NCBI GenBank assembly: GCA_963792365.1
Contig: CAWBVW010000007.1
Coordinates: 124,001 to 188,000 of the forward strand
DNA from: JAOUGY01 sp963792365
GTDB lineage: Bacteria > Actinomycetota > Acidimicrobiia > Spongiisociales > ZC4RG35
DNA: 64,000 bases
Direction of reading: 5' to 3'
In this document: one piece after another, positions 16,181 to 24,715 of the stretch
How the letters are laid out: every line of letters starts with the position of its first letter
How positions within the stretch are numbered: position 1 is the stretch's first letter
The notes under the pieces: generated by a model
Seen by the model: only the letters and a program-made list of their open reading frames with translations
Databases searched by the model: none
What the model was told of the DNA's origin: nothing
Program-made: the position numbers and the translations under genes

Positions 16181-17700
16181 TCTTCCTCCTCGGTTTCACC
16201 GGCTTCGGCGGCCGGTTCATCGACATCTGTCGTTGTATGCGGTCCCTCGACCTCGGGGTCTGTCGCGTCTACCACCTCGGCATCGACGACCTCGTTCAGG
16301 GCTTCGACCGAGTCGGCCACCGGCACACCTGCCGGAATCACCGCCTCGTCCCCGTCGGCTGGCGACGGCTCTTCTTCAACCGTCAACTCGACCTCATTCC
16401 CGTCTTCGTCGACGGGAATGGCGCCGGTGATGATGACCTCCAGCGCCTTGTTCCTGAGGATATCACCGACCAGCGACTTTTCCCGTGCCTCATCTCGAAG
16501 AGCCTTGCGAATCTGATCGGGCTCCTCGCTCTGCAGCGCAATCGACTCGATCACGACGGCGAGCTCGTCATCCGACACCTCGACACCGGCCTGATCGGCA
16601 ACGCCTTCGAGCAGCAGACGGGTCCTGATGGACCGTGACGCCTGCGAGCGGAGGTCGTCGACGAACTGGCCCTGATCGAGATTCGCCACCGAGAAGTAGT
16701 CGTCGAGGGTGAGCCCTTCGCCCTCCAAACGATGAACGAAGCGGTGCAACACCTCGTCCATCTCCGATCGAAGCAACGCTTCGGGCAGCTCGACCTCGAC
16801 CTCGTCCACGAGCTGTTCCAGTGCTTTCTCGCGGAACTGGCGCGCGAGCGACTCGCGCTTCATCTGGCCCATGCGCTCTTCGAGGTTCACCTCCAGCTCC
16901 GTCACCGAGGAGAACTCCGTGATCTCCGAAACCCACTCGTCGGTCAGCTCCGGGAGCACCTTCTGCTTCACGTCGGTGACGGAGATCTCGAAGGTGACCG
17001 TCGTACCGGCCCGCTCCCCGAAGCCCTGCGGAAGCGGCGCATCGAAAGTGATCGTCGAACCCTTCTCGGCGCCGAGCAGATGATCGTCGACACCATCGAT
17101 GAAGCCTTCAGAACCGACCTCGTACATGATCTGGTCGGCTTTTGCCTCGGGTACCCCTTCGCCATCGAGGGTGGCACCGATGTCGATCGTCACGTAGTCC
17201 CCGTTCTCGGCGGGGCGGTCGGCGTCCGACAACTCTGCGAACTGCTCCCTGATCCGATCGATCTGCGCCGAGATCTCAGAGTCGTCCACGTCGACGGACC
17301 CCACTTCGATCCTGCGCCCGTTGTGCTCGGGAACCTGATCGAGCGTGGGCCACAGCGTCACTCGTACCTTGACGTCTATCCCGGTCTCGGTATCGTCCAC
17401 GGACTCGAGCTCCGGCGTGACGGCCGGGTCGATGTCGAGTTCGTCCAGGAGGTCGCCCAGCTTGTTGGGCAGCAGATCGTCGATCGCCTCGGCTCGGAGC
17501 CGTTCAGGGCCTACGGTGGCCTCGACGATCGGCCGGGGTGCCTTCCCCGGGCGGAAGCCTCTGATCTTCAGGTCCCGACTGAGCTTTCGGGCGGCGGCGC
17601 CCTTTGCGGATTCGATGTCGGCCTCGGGCACCGAGAACTCGACGACCCGCTCAAAGGGCCCTGCTTCAACCACGTTCGCGCTCACCTGCGTTTCCTCCAT
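16177..17700 (-). CDS. tig: Trigger factor (ribosome-associated chaperone, prolyl isomerase)
   Basis: This 507-residue protein binds nascent chains at the ribosome exit. The N-terminal ribosome-docking loop GFRPGKAPR is followed by an FKBP-type PPIase domain (about 150-240), a helical chaperone domain and an acidic low-complexity tail. Two starts are plausible: ATG at 17700 with AAGGA 8 nt upstream, or GTG at 17685 with GGAGG 8 nt upstream. The difference is five residues. The gene opens the tig-clpP-clpX operon just downstream of the tRNA-His terminator. Confidence 0.94.
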   Translation of the reverse strand: MEETQVSANVVEAGPFERVVEFSVPEADIESAKGAAARKLSRDLKIRGFRPGKAPRPIVEATVGPERLRAEAIDDLLPNKLGDLLDELDIDPAVTPELESVDDTETGIDVKVRVTLWPTLDQVPEHNGRRIEVGSVDVDDSEISAQIDRIREQFAELSDADRPAENGDYVTIDIGATLDGEGVPEAKADQIMYEVGSEGFIDGVDDHLLGAEKGSTITFDAPLPQGFGERAGTTVTFEISVTDVKQKVLPELTDEWVSEITEFSSVTELEVNLEERMGQMKRESLARQFREKALEQLVDEVEVELPEALLRSEMDEVLHRFVHRLEGEGLTLDDYFSVANLDQGQFVDDLRSQASRSIRTRLLLEGVADQAGVEVSDDELAVVIESIALQSEEPDQIRKALRDEAREKSLVGDILRNKALEVIITGAIPVDEDGNEVELTVEEEPSPADGDEAVIPAGVPVADSVEALNEVVDAEVVDATDPEVEGPHTTTDVDEPAAEAGETEEEE

Positions 17701-17742
17701 CCACCGGGTCCTTATGGAACGACCGGGCCAATTCGCAACACA

Positions 17743-17773
17743 CGCCCGGGAGGACACGGTGTCCTCCCGGGCG
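17743..17773 (-). terminator. Terminator hairpin after tRNA-His
   Basis: A near-perfect 31-nt palindrome with 15-bp arms (17743-17757 and 17759-17773) lies directly downstream of the tRNA-His gene and upstream of tig. It is very GC-rich and can form on either strand. Confidence 0.8.
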
Positions 17774-17775
17774 AT

Positions 17776-17853
17776 TGGGGTGACCGAGGGGACTTGAACC
17801 CCCGACCTCCAGGGCCACAACCTGGCGCTCTAACCGAGCTGAGCTACGGCCAC
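17776..17853 (-). tRNA. tRNA-His (anticodon GTG)
   Basis: The cloverleaf has acceptor stem GTGGCCG/CGGTCAC, anticodon loop with GTG, T-arm GGTTCAAGT and an encoded CCA (17776-17778). The discriminator base is C, and a G lies at the -1 position (17854), both hallmarks of tRNA-His. Confidence 0.97.
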
Positions 17854-17869
17854 CATGTGATCCGATCCG

Positions 17870-17942
17870 CGCCCCCGGAGGGATTCGAACCCCCGACCAA
17901 GAGCTTAGAAGGCTCCTGCTCTGTCCCCTGAGCTACGGGGGC
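17870..17942 (-). tRNA. tRNA-Arg (anticodon TCT)
   Basis: The acceptor stem is GCCCCCG/CGGGGGC, the anticodon loop CTTCTAA gives TCT, and the T-loop is GGTTCGAAT. No CCA is encoded. It lies 16 nt from tRNA-His. Confidence 0.97.
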
Positions 17943-18121
17943 ACAGGCGAGAACGGACGGACCAGCAGTTTAGGGGGGTCTCGGCGGTGGGGCGAGCCGA
18001 CAGCCGAACGTGCGACGTAGATCCTGATCGGCGACGGTCGATCCGAATCCGGCCCGCTCCGGACTGAGCCCCGACGCCGACGGGGGCCGAGCGGTAGGCT
18101 CGGTTCGGAAGCCAGGCGGAG

Positions 18122-18543
18122 ATGATGGTTGGCGGAGGCTGTTTGTTGTTGTGGCGGTGATGTTCGGTTAGGCCACCGCTGGGTGCTCCAGCGGTTCCGA
18201 GGCACTTGATACGAATGCTGCAAGCCCAACTGCACCTGCAGGTCCGACAACGACCGAGGCACCGACGACCACTGTGGGTCCCACGACGACAGAGGCACCC
18301 ACGACCACGGAACCACCCACGACGACACAAGCGCCAGCGTTCACGGTGACCAGAGGCGTCGAGTACATGACCGTGGACGGCGGCGTGCTCCTGACGAACG
18401 TCTACCAGCCCACCGGTGATGGGCCGTGGCCCGTGGTGGTGTCGTTCCACGGTGTATCAGCCGATGTCAAGGACGACCCGGCCACGGTTGCGGTGGCCGA
18501 GCAGGCAGCAGCAGCGGGCATGGTGGTGTTCACGCCGACCTGG
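18122..18543 (+). pseudogene. Remnant of a lipoprotein with an alpha/beta-hydrolase domain
   Basis: The plus strand encodes a lipoprotein-like N-terminus: RRLFVVVAVMFG, then a TAG stop (18169-18171), then ATAGCSSGS resembling a lipobox. A Thr/Pro-rich linker with TTTEAP repeats follows, then VVVSFHGVSADVKDD and AGMVVFTPTW, resembling the first strands of an alpha/beta hydrolase. The likely start ATG at 18122 is out of frame with the signal peptide. The domain stops after about 60 residues at 18543, where a different broken gene begins on the opposite strand. The gene has an early stop, a frameshift and lost its 3' half. Confidence 0.7.
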
Positions 18544-19110
18544 ATCACCCAGGCCGTCCCACAGCCGGACCTCGCGGCCGAGCACGATCGGCACCAGGAG
18601 GCCGTGCAGATGATCGACGAGACCGGCGGCGAGGAATGCGCTCTCATGGTCGGACCGCCGCCGATGCGGACGTCCAAACCTGCGGCCGCGTCCCGCGCCA
18701 CGGCGAGTGCCTCCGCCGGCACGGCGTCGAGGATGTGGAACGTCGTACCACCCTCCATCTCCAGCGGGGGCGCGCCCGGTGGGTCAGGACGTACGTAAGC
18801 GTGTGGACCGGCGGGTTGTCGCCCCTCCACCCGCGCCACTCCAAGTCGTCCTTCCAGCCCGGAGGGCCGAACTGGTCCGCGCCCATGATCTCCGCACCGA
18901 TCCCGGGACCGTGCCGATCTGCCATCGCGTGATCGACACCCTCGGTGCCGCCGGGCTCGCCCAGGACTTCCGGGCAGGCGAACCGGGTGACGAACATCCA
19001 CTCGTGGAGCCGATGCCGGCATGGCCGAACGGCGCATCGAGGGCCTGGCCTTCGCCGGTGGCGAACCCGTCGATTGAGATCGAGAAGTTGTGGATGCGTA
19101 CGCGCGACAG
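18541..19110 (-). pseudogene. Decayed dihydrofolate reductase-like (RibD C-terminal domain) gene
   Basis: Read across three frames, the minus strand gives the family pattern: SRVRIHNFSISIDGFATGEG, then HEWMFVTRF, EIMGADQFGP, HTLTYVLTHRARP, GGTTFHILDA, GGPTM, and FLAAGLVDHLHGLLVPIVLG. Frame changes fall near 19005-19015, 18765-18775 (in a run of five G) and 18640-18655. The expected start codon is CTG instead of ATG (19108-19110). The C-terminus is cut after LWDGLGD at the junction with the hydrolase remnant. The original function would have been a small NADPH-dependent reductase of unknown substrate. Confidence 0.8.
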
Positions 19111-19188
19111 GGGCTCACCTACTCACACCGTGGGACGCGTTCTACCAGGTGAGTGCGGAGCTCTTCGGCGGGGCCGAGGCCCGGCTCG

Positions 19189-19262
19189 TGGAGCGGGTGA
19201 AGGGAATCGAACCCTCATGACCAGCTTGGAAGGCTGGGGCTCTACCATTGAGCTACACCCGC
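19189..19262 (-). tRNA. tRNA-Gly (anticodon TCC)
   Basis: The acceptor stem is GCGGGTG/CACCCGC, the anticodon loop CTTCCAA gives TCC, and CCA is encoded (19189-19191). Confidence 0.97.
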
Positions 19263-19441
19263 GCGGTCTCCGGTGACGAAGACACCCCGCGTCTCAGACA
19301 TGTGCCTGGTGACTGGTGCGGTCATGATAGCCCCGCACTCGCGCATTTCGATCCGGCTGGTTTGGTAGTGAACGGGATCGTTTCCATCGCCGAGGAATCG
19401 TGGGGTACGGCGCCACTCACACCGAGTACGATTCCGCCCGA

Positions 19442-19515
19442 CGGGATGTGGCGCAGCTTGGTAGCGCACCTGGTTTGGGACCAGGGGGTCGCCGGTTCAA
19501 ATCCGGCCATCCCGA
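19442..19515 (+). tRNA. tRNA-Pro (anticodon TGG)
   Basis: The acceptor stem is CGGGATG/CATCCCG, the anticodon loop TTTGGGA gives TGG, and the T-arm is GGTTCAAAT. CCA is not encoded. Confidence 0.97.
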
Positions 19516-19590
19516 CCGATCGTCGCCCGTGATGCGGATCGCGTGGCCTCGCCGAACTGAGGATTCCCGAGGATTGCTATCCTGCCCGAC

Positions 19591-19666
<76 letters not shown>

Positions 19667-19673
19667 CGACCAG

Positions 19674-19699
19674 AGAGCCCCGGACGCGTCCGGGGCTCT
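19674..19699 (+). terminator. Terminator hairpin after tRNA-Lys
   Basis: A perfect 26-nt palindrome (13-bp arms, 19674-19686 and 19687-19699) follows tRNA-Lys and is succeeded by GTGTCG. It is a strong GC-rich stem without a long T tract. Confidence 0.8.
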
Positions 19700-19704
19700 G
19701 TGTC

Positions 19705-19840
19705 GCCCACAGCCCAAAGCCGACAGCCCACGGCCCACAGCCGACGGCCACAGCCGACGGCCCACGTTCTACGTAGTACGTAATAGGTAGAACGGCAGGC
19801 GACCCGAACGTGGGCGGTCGGCCGTCGGCGGTTGGCAAGG
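19705..19840. repeat. Word-repeat region with a TACGTA palindrome
   Basis: Immediately after the tRNA-Lys terminator, a tract of imperfect repeats of CCCACAGCCGACGG-like words (19705-19763) runs into a palindrome-rich stretch (19764-19794) with TTCTACGTAG and GTAGAAC, followed by the complementary words GGTCGGCCGTCGGCGG (about 19815-19835). Similar words recur at 20075-20130, 31459-31645 and 49988-50007. No coding potential is seen. Confidence 0.6.
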
Positions 19841-19940
19841 TAGCCCCGAAGGGCGTGCATCTCTCGATGGGTCGGTTGGTTGTGGATCGTGTTGGCGCGC
19901 GCGACTCCACGGAACACACAGAATCCCGAGCGATTCGCAG

Positions 19941-20023
19941 TGCGGGCGAGAGGACTCGAACCTCCACGGGTTTTGCCCACCAGATCCTAAGTCTGGCGCG
20001 TCTGCCAATTCCGCCACGCCCGC
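19941..20023 (-). tRNA. tRNA-Leu (anticodon TAG)
   Basis: The 83-nt class II tRNA has acceptor stem GCGGGCG/CGCCCGC, anticodon loop CTTAGGA giving TAG, a long variable arm, and T-arm GGTTCGAGT. CCA is not encoded. Confidence 0.97.
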
Positions 20024-20074
20024 ATTCGTCGATGATTGTGCCATCTCCCGGAGAGGAGGTGTCCGACCACGCCA

Positions 20075-20110
20075 GACGTTCTACGTATTGCGTTCTACGT
20101 AGAACGTCGG
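20075..20110. repeat. TACGTA palindrome cluster
   Basis: The sequence contains ACGTTCTACGTA twice with the inverse TACGTAGAACGT, so it can fold as nested palindromes. It resembles 19764-19794 and 31459-31506. It lies between tRNA-Leu and the gene ending at 20201. Confidence 0.6.
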
Positions 20111-20200
20111 CAGTGGGCAGTGGGCCGTCTGTTGTTCGCCTTCCTCCGTTTCCGAGGGGCATGTGCCGAGCGCTTCTGCCGTGGCGGACTCCGAAGTGGG

Positions 20201-21421
20201 TCAGCCGTCGATCGACCAGAGCTTCGGGTCGAACCCTCCGGTGGCGAGTCCGACGGCGACCGTCGTGCGGCCGTCGGAATCGGCGTCGAGGATCAGACCT
20301 GGGATCGGGACGGTGACTTCCTCGAGTCCGGACTCGTTCACGACTGCGGTCAGGCCGGAGTCGCCCAGCACGACGATGTCGTTTTGCCACTTCCCGAGCG
20401 AAACGCCGAGATAGGAGAAAGGCTCTCCAATGAGCTCCCATGTGGAGAGATCGGCGCTGCGAAGGACCACCCCACGTACGTCGCCCTCGATACGGGCGAC
20501 CGCGAGCACGACTGCCCGACCGTCGGCGTCGACAGTGATGTCGATCGGGTCCACGTCCGACATCGGATCGGGGAGATCGACGTTCGACGGCACCCACCCG
20601 CCGTCGCTTGCGATGGCGACCTCGAGGCCATCGCCGGAGCCGACAGCGGCGAGCGATCCCGCGACCGACACCACGCCGAGCACCTCGCCGTCCGTTTCGA
20701 AGGGGTCATCGATCGCGGCTGCTACCCACTGAGTCTCATCGAGCTCCCAGATTGCCGGTCGTTGCGCCCCGTCGGGCAACGAACTGGATCCCAGGGCATA
20801 CACGCGCCCGTGCACCTCGGTGAGGTTACGGACGTGGCCGGCATCTGCCGGGAAGTCGATCGGAGTCCACTCCGCATCTCCCTCCGAAACAAAACTTGCG
20901 AGCTGGGACGCCTCTCCCGAACGACCGACGGTCACCACCAGCTTCGACGATGCCGCCAGTGCCCGGCCGAGCCCCCGCCCAAGCCCGTCGCTCAGTGCCG
21001 GGGCGGTCGGGAGCAGCGTTGCATCCCATTGGTTTCCATCGACGGACGTGAGCACCCTGAGCCCGTCGGTGGTCGGTGCGACAGCGATCCAGCCGGACGG
21101 TCCGTGCGAAACGCTCGAGACCACACCCGAGTACGGAAGGGAAACCTCGTCCCAGGATGGCTCGGCCGGCGGAGCGACCGGTGTCACCGTCGTTGGCGGA
21201 TCGGACGGAGCCGACACAGTCGGCGGAGCGGTCGTTGTGGGAGCAACGTCCACGAGTCCACCCGTAGCCACGCCCACTGTCGTGACCAACGCCACAACAG
21301 CGGCGGCCAGACCCATCCGGGGAATCCTGGTCGGCCGCTGTTCGGCGGCAGAGCGCGAGTCGCCGATGATGACTGAAGGCTCTGTCGGCTCTGGACCTCG
21401 AGGCCGGGGATCGTCGGTCAT
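20201..21421 (-). CDS. Membrane-anchored or secreted propeller-like protein, function unknown
   Basis: This 406-residue protein is not assigned to a known function. A 30-residue charged N-terminus precedes one membrane helix (about 37-58, GLAAAVVALVTTVGVATGG), then a Thr/Pro-rich linker. The body has recurring beta-strand motifs with DG and W, such as TSVDGNQWDATLL and LRSADLSTWELIGE, resembling Asp-box or sialidase-like propeller blades. It is probably extracytoplasmic. The ATG at 21421 lies 7 nt after a -10 box TAGCCT, suggesting a leaderless mRNA. It faces away from the SDR gene region and follows the tRNA island. Confidence 0.75.
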   Translation of the reverse strand: MTDDPRPRGPEPTEPSVIIGDSRSAAEQRPTRIPRMGLAAAVVALVTTVGVATGGLVDVAPTTTAPPTVSAPSDPPTTVTPVAPPAEPSWDEVSLPYSGVVSSVSHGPSGWIAVAPTTDGLRVLTSVDGNQWDATLLPTAPALSDGLGRGLGRALAASSKLVVTVGRSGEASQLASFVSEGDAEWTPIDFPADAGHVRNLTEVHGRVYALGSSSLPDGAQRPAIWELDETQWVAAAIDDPFETDGEVLGVVSVAGSLAAVGSGDGLEVAIASDGGWVPSNVDLPDPMSDVDPIDITVDADGRAVVLAVARIEGDVRGVVLRSADLSTWELIGEPFSYLGVSLGKWQNDIVVLGDSGLTAVVNESGLEEVTVPIPGLILDADSDGRTTVAVGLATGGFDPKLWSIDG

Positions 21422-21428
21422 GGTCGAC

Positions 21429-21434
21429 AGGCTA
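21429..21434 (-). promoter_or_regulatory. -10 box, leaderless promoter of the gene starting at 21421
   Basis: TAGCCT lies 7 nt before the ATG on the minus strand, matching the TANNNT spacing typical of leaderless actinobacterial transcripts. Confidence 0.5.
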
Positions 21435-21556
21435 TGTGCGAACCGACTCAACTGGTATTCGCCGAGAGACGCCACTGATGTGGGGAACGCACGTATCTCG
21501 AACCGCGGTCACTCGTCCCTCAAGTGGACGGCCTCAACGCCGACAGGATCCCCATG

Positions 21557-21630
21557 ACGCACGATGCCCGTGGTGGGCAGCCGGCAACACCAGCTGGTGA
21601 GTGCGGGTTCGATTCCCGCCGTGCGCACCA
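21557..21630 (+). other. tRNA-like cloverleaf with irregular D and anticodon arms
   Basis: The 74-nt segment ends with a canonical T-arm (GCGGG TTCGATT CCCGC, 21603-21619), a 3' acceptor strand CGTGCGC, a discriminator A and an encoded CCA (21628-21630). A 5' strand ACGCACG (21557-21563) pairs with six of seven bases. A 4-bp D stem GCCC/GGGC with a 5-nt loop and a 5-bp anticodon-like stem CCGGC/GCTGG with 7-nt loop AACACCA also form. However, position 8 is A not T, and position 33 is A not T. If read as a tRNA, the anticodon would be CAC (Val). It may be a decayed tRNA or a tRNA mimic. It ends 8 nt before the SDR stop codon. Confidence 0.5.
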
Positions 21631-21637
21631 CCTGCGG

Positions 21638-22414
21638 TCAGAACCGTCCGCCGTCAACGATGAACTGTTGAGCAGTGCATCCTCCCCCGTCATCAGAGGC
21701 GAGGAACAGCACCATCTGGGCGAACTCGTCGGGGAGGATGCGCTTCTTGAGCGCCTGGTCCTTCATCGTCTGTTCCTCCCCCTCGGCGCTCCACCATTTC
21801 GCGAGTTGTCGCTCAGTGGGTACCCAACCCGGTAGAACGGTGTTGACCCGGACGTTGTATGGGCCGAGGGCCCTGGCCATGGTCCGGGTGATGCCTTCGA
21901 CCGCCGACTTGGCGATGGCATACCCGGGGAAGAAGTCCTCCTGCATCATGTAGCTGCTCGACCCGATGTTGACGATCGAGCCGAGGTTGGCCTCCACCAT
22001 CTGTGGGGCCAATGCCTGAATGGCGAAGAAGTAGTGACGGAGGTTGACGTTCATTCGCTCGTCCCAATATTCGACGCTCATCTCGCGCCAGTCGTGACGG
22101 TCGTCGTTGGCGGCGTTGTTGACGAGCACCGTGATGCCGTTCAGCTCCTCTGAAGCACGCCGGCAGGCACTTCGGAGGGCGTCGATGTCGAGCAGGTCGA
22201 CCTCGTAGAAGAGAGGTCGGTGCGCGAATCCTGCGTCGACACAACGCTGCACGGTCCTCTCCGCATATTCCACGTTCTTGTCGACGAACGCCACCCTGCT
22301 CCCCTGACGGGCGAAGTTCTGGACGATCGCGCTGCCGATGCCGGCGGCACCACCGGTCACGAAGACGGTCCGGTCGTCGAGCGACGGATACCGCGCGTAC
22401 TGAGAACTGGTCAC
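21638..22414 (-). CDS. Short-chain dehydrogenase/reductase (SDR family)
   Basis: This 258-residue NAD(P)-dependent oxidoreductase shows the nucleotide-binding TGGAAGIG (20-27), the NNAA motif, catalytic Ser in IGSSSYMM, and the YxxxK pair in PGYAIAKSA. The C-terminal DGGRF is typical of classical SDRs. The substrate cannot be told from sequence. The start is a GTG at 22414 with GGAG about 8 nt upstream. It is followed after about 70 nt by a 2-hydroxyacid dehydrogenase on the same strand, so the two may act on related hydroxy or keto acids. Confidence 0.88.
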   Translation of the reverse strand: MTSSQYARYPSLDDRTVFVTGGAAGIGSAIVQNFARQGSRVAFVDKNVEYAERTVQRCVDAGFAHRPLFYEVDLLDIDALRSACRRASEELNGITVLVNNAANDDRHDWREMSVEYWDERMNVNLRHYFFAIQALAPQMVEANLGSIVNIGSSSYMMQEDFFPGYAIAKSAVEGITRTMARALGPYNVRVNTVLPGWVPTERQLAKWWSAEGEEQTMKDQALKKRILPDEFAQMVLFLASDDGGGCTAQQFIVDGGRF

Positions 22415-22483
22415 AACATCATCTCCATGGTCGGACGTGGGGTGCGGTCACTACAGGCCGAGGGTTGCTCTTGGGGGATCGCC

Positions 22484-23479
22484 TCATCGGGTCTTCCACC
22501 AGTCGACCAATCGACGGGCATCAGCCGGATTCACCGATCGAGGGGGAATGAGACCGTCGAGTATCGCCCTGATCTGCTCGGCGGAACTGAGAGCCTGTGC
22601 GTCGGCATTTTCCGGTGTGAGTCCGCCGAGGTGCGGGGTCGCGACGACGCCTGGGCGTTGCGCCAGCTCGGGTGACGGACGCTGATCCGGAGCCCTTCCG
22701 ACGTCCATGGCGAGCCCTCCCAGCCTTCCGGAGTCGAGTGCTGCAGCGACGGCCACCTCATCCAACAGCTCGCCGCGGGACACATTCACGAGCAGCGTCC
22801 CCGGAGCCATCTGCTCGAGAGCTGACCGATCGATGAGGTCGATCGTCTCGGGGCCCGACGACGCGAGAGGAAACACGACATCGCTGATGGCCAGCAACTC
22901 GGCGAGCCCCCTGCGATCGAGATGATCCGGGACCGATTCGACATAGGGATCCGTGACCACGACGTGCAAACCCAGTGCGTGCAGCAGCTCGGCCAGATAC
23001 GCCCCGACGGCGCCGAACCCGATCACGCCTGCGGTTCGGCCCCGCAGCTGCACGCCGGGCCGCTGCGGAGGCTCGACTCCGCGCCGGTAGTCAGCGGTCG
23101 AGTCGCTCACATGACGAGCCAGGTCGAGGGCCAATGCGAGTGCCAGTTCGGCGGTGGACGCCACGAAACTCTTGTCGGCGTGTGCGACGAGCACCCCCGC
23201 CTGGGAAGCGGCATCCACATCGATCGTGGAGATGTCGACGGCGGTGCGCAGAAACGCGATCAGGGCCGGAAGCTCCCGGAACACCTGCGGACCGCCTGGC
23301 GTCGACCGGTGCGCCACGATCACGTGGCACTCCTTTGCAAGCTCGATCAACTCCCGCTCCGTCAGATCCCGATCGAGCGGGTTGAAGACGACGTGCGCCA
23401 TCGTCTCCAACTCTCTGAGGGCCTCGCGGTAATAGGCCTCGAGGTCTTCGGGGTTGTGTGTCACGAACACGCTGAGCAC
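22484..23479 (-). CDS. D-isomer-specific 2-hydroxyacid dehydrogenase
   Basis: This 331-residue NAD-dependent dehydrogenase carries the Rossmann motif GVIGFGAVGAYLAELL, the SRGELLDEVA segment with the substrate-binding Arg, GLAMDVG and the HLGG catalytic His region. The family includes phosphoglycerate, glyoxylate and lactate dehydrogenases; I cannot tell which substrate. The start is assigned to GTG at 23479, because TAGGTT lies 7 nt upstream and homology begins there; a long in-frame extension to 23821 overlaps the divergent gene and lacks family sequence. It is divergent from the hydrolase at 23546. Confidence 0.87.
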   Translation of the reverse strand: MLSVFVTHNPEDLEAYYREALRELETMAHVVFNPLDRDLTERELIELAKECHVIVAHRSTPGGPQVFRELPALIAFLRTAVDISTIDVDAASQAGVLVAHADKSFVASTAELALALALDLARHVSDSTADYRRGVEPPQRPGVQLRGRTAGVIGFGAVGAYLAELLHALGLHVVVTDPYVESVPDHLDRRGLAELLAISDVVFPLASSGPETIDLIDRSALEQMAPGTLLVNVSRGELLDEVAVAAALDSGRLGGLAMDVGRAPDQRPSPELAQRPGVVATPHLGGLTPENADAQALSSAEQIRAILDGLIPPRSVNPADARRLVDWWKTR

Positions 23480-23486
23480 AAGACGA

Positions 23487-23492
23487 AACCTA
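23487..23492 (-). promoter_or_regulatory. -10 box, leaderless promoter of the dehydrogenase gene
   Basis: TAGGTT on the minus strand lies 7 nt before the GTG at 23479, within the 66-nt divergent gap. Confidence 0.5.
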
Positions 23493-23545
23493 ATGGCCTC
23501 GCGTGGGTTTCCATCCGCCACCTGCGCCGTACCCTGATACCTGCC

Positions 23546-24682
23546 ATGCGTCGACTCCTCATCGGCCTTCTCGTTGCGGTCCTGGCCGCCTACGCCGCAA
23601 TCGGGTGGTACGTGTCCGGGGAGATCATCGACGGCCTGTCGACGGAACCGTCGGAGGTGGTCTACGACGTGGACGTCATCGCGCTCCAAGACGACCTCAT
23701 CACGATCGAGGCACCGCACACCGCAGACACCCCGCTCGACAGCGACGCAACCATGGGCCTGCGCTGGCGCAAGGGGGCCGGTGTGGTCGGGCCGTCGGGA
23801 GACATCGAAGGGCGCACCCAAACCCGCCGGCTCGATGTGCTGGAGGGCTCACCCCCGCCGATCGGGGCCGACGTGGCCAATCTCGACGCACTCGTGTTCT
23901 CAGGAGATCCGTCCATCCTCGGTCTGGGCTTCGAGGAAGTGACCTATCCGGGGCCGCTCGGCACCTTGACCAGCTGGTTCATACCCGGCGCCGGCGACAC
24001 GTGGATGATCGCCGTCCATGGCCTCGGATCGGGCCGGCGCGACATGCTCCGCTTCGTGGAGGCCATCGCAGAGGAGGGTTACCCCACCCTGGTCATCAGT
24101 TATCGAAACGACGATGGAGCGCCGGCGGCCGATGGGATCGGGACGATGGGCCAGTCCGAGTGGCTCGATCTCGAAGCAGCCGTGAACTACGCACGAGATC
24201 GCGGGGCCCAGTCGTTGGTTTTGAGCGGTGTGAGCATGGGGGGTGCAACGGTACTGTCGTATCTGGTCAACTCGTCTGATCTGACCGGTGTCCGCGCCGC
24301 GATCCTCGAGGCGCCCGCCGCCGATCTCCGGGAGGTCGTGTCGCTGCGTTCGGGCGAGGCTCTGCCCATCGGCGGACCGGTGGGGGAATCGATGGTGGCG
24401 ATCGGAAGAGCATTCGTCTGGATTCGGACGGGCATCGACTTCGATGCCATCGACTACGTCGAACGTGCCGACGAGCTCCCGGTCCCGATTCTGATGTTCC
24501 ACGGAACCGACGACTCGACGGTCCCGTTTGCGGTCGGTCAGGCTCTCGCCGACCGGCGGCAAGACCTGATCGAATTCCACCCGACTCCGGACGCAACCCA
24601 CGTTCGGGCATGGAACGAGGATCGAGAGGGGTATTGCGACCTGATCGTGGCCTTTCTGGAACGGCTTGGGCTGACGACCTGA
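23546..24682 (+). CDS. Alpha/beta hydrolase, membrane-anchored
   Basis: This 378-residue protein has an N-terminal membrane segment (about 3-23) and a hydrolase domain from about 130. The nucleophile elbow is GVSMGG, the acid is in HGTDDSTVP, and the histidine is in DATHVRAW. HGLGSGRRD forms the oxyanion region. It resembles the BEM46/FrsA-like esterase group, with unknown substrate. Start ATG at 23546 is chosen because it begins the hydrophobic anchor; TACCCT lies 10 nt upstream. It is followed by the J-domain-like gene after 33 nt. Confidence 0.85.
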   Translation: MRRLLIGLLVAVLAAYAAIGWYVSGEIIDGLSTEPSEVVYDVDVIALQDDLITIEAPHTADTPLDSDATMGLRWRKGAGVVGPSGDIEGRTQTRRLDVLEGSPPPIGADVANLDALVFSGDPSILGLGFEEVTYPGPLGTLTSWFIPGAGDTWMIAVHGLGSGRRDMLRFVEAIAEEGYPTLVISYRNDDGAPAADGIGTMGQSEWLDLEAAVNYARDRGAQSLVLSGVSMGGATVLSYLVNSSDLTGVRAAILEAPAADLREVVSLRSGEALPIGGPVGESMVAIGRAFVWIRTGIDFDAIDYVERADELPVPILMFHGTDDSTVPFAVGQALADRRQDLIEFHPTPDATHVRAWNEDREGYCDLIVAFLERLGLTT

Positions 24683-24715
24683 ACTCGAGGCAATCGCAGC
24701 CGACGGGACCGGGCG

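Noticed and set aside
18402..19118. A 238-codon minus-strand frame as an intact gene
   Set aside because: It changes in and out of the DHFR-like reading frame; the domain is only continuous when three frames are combined.
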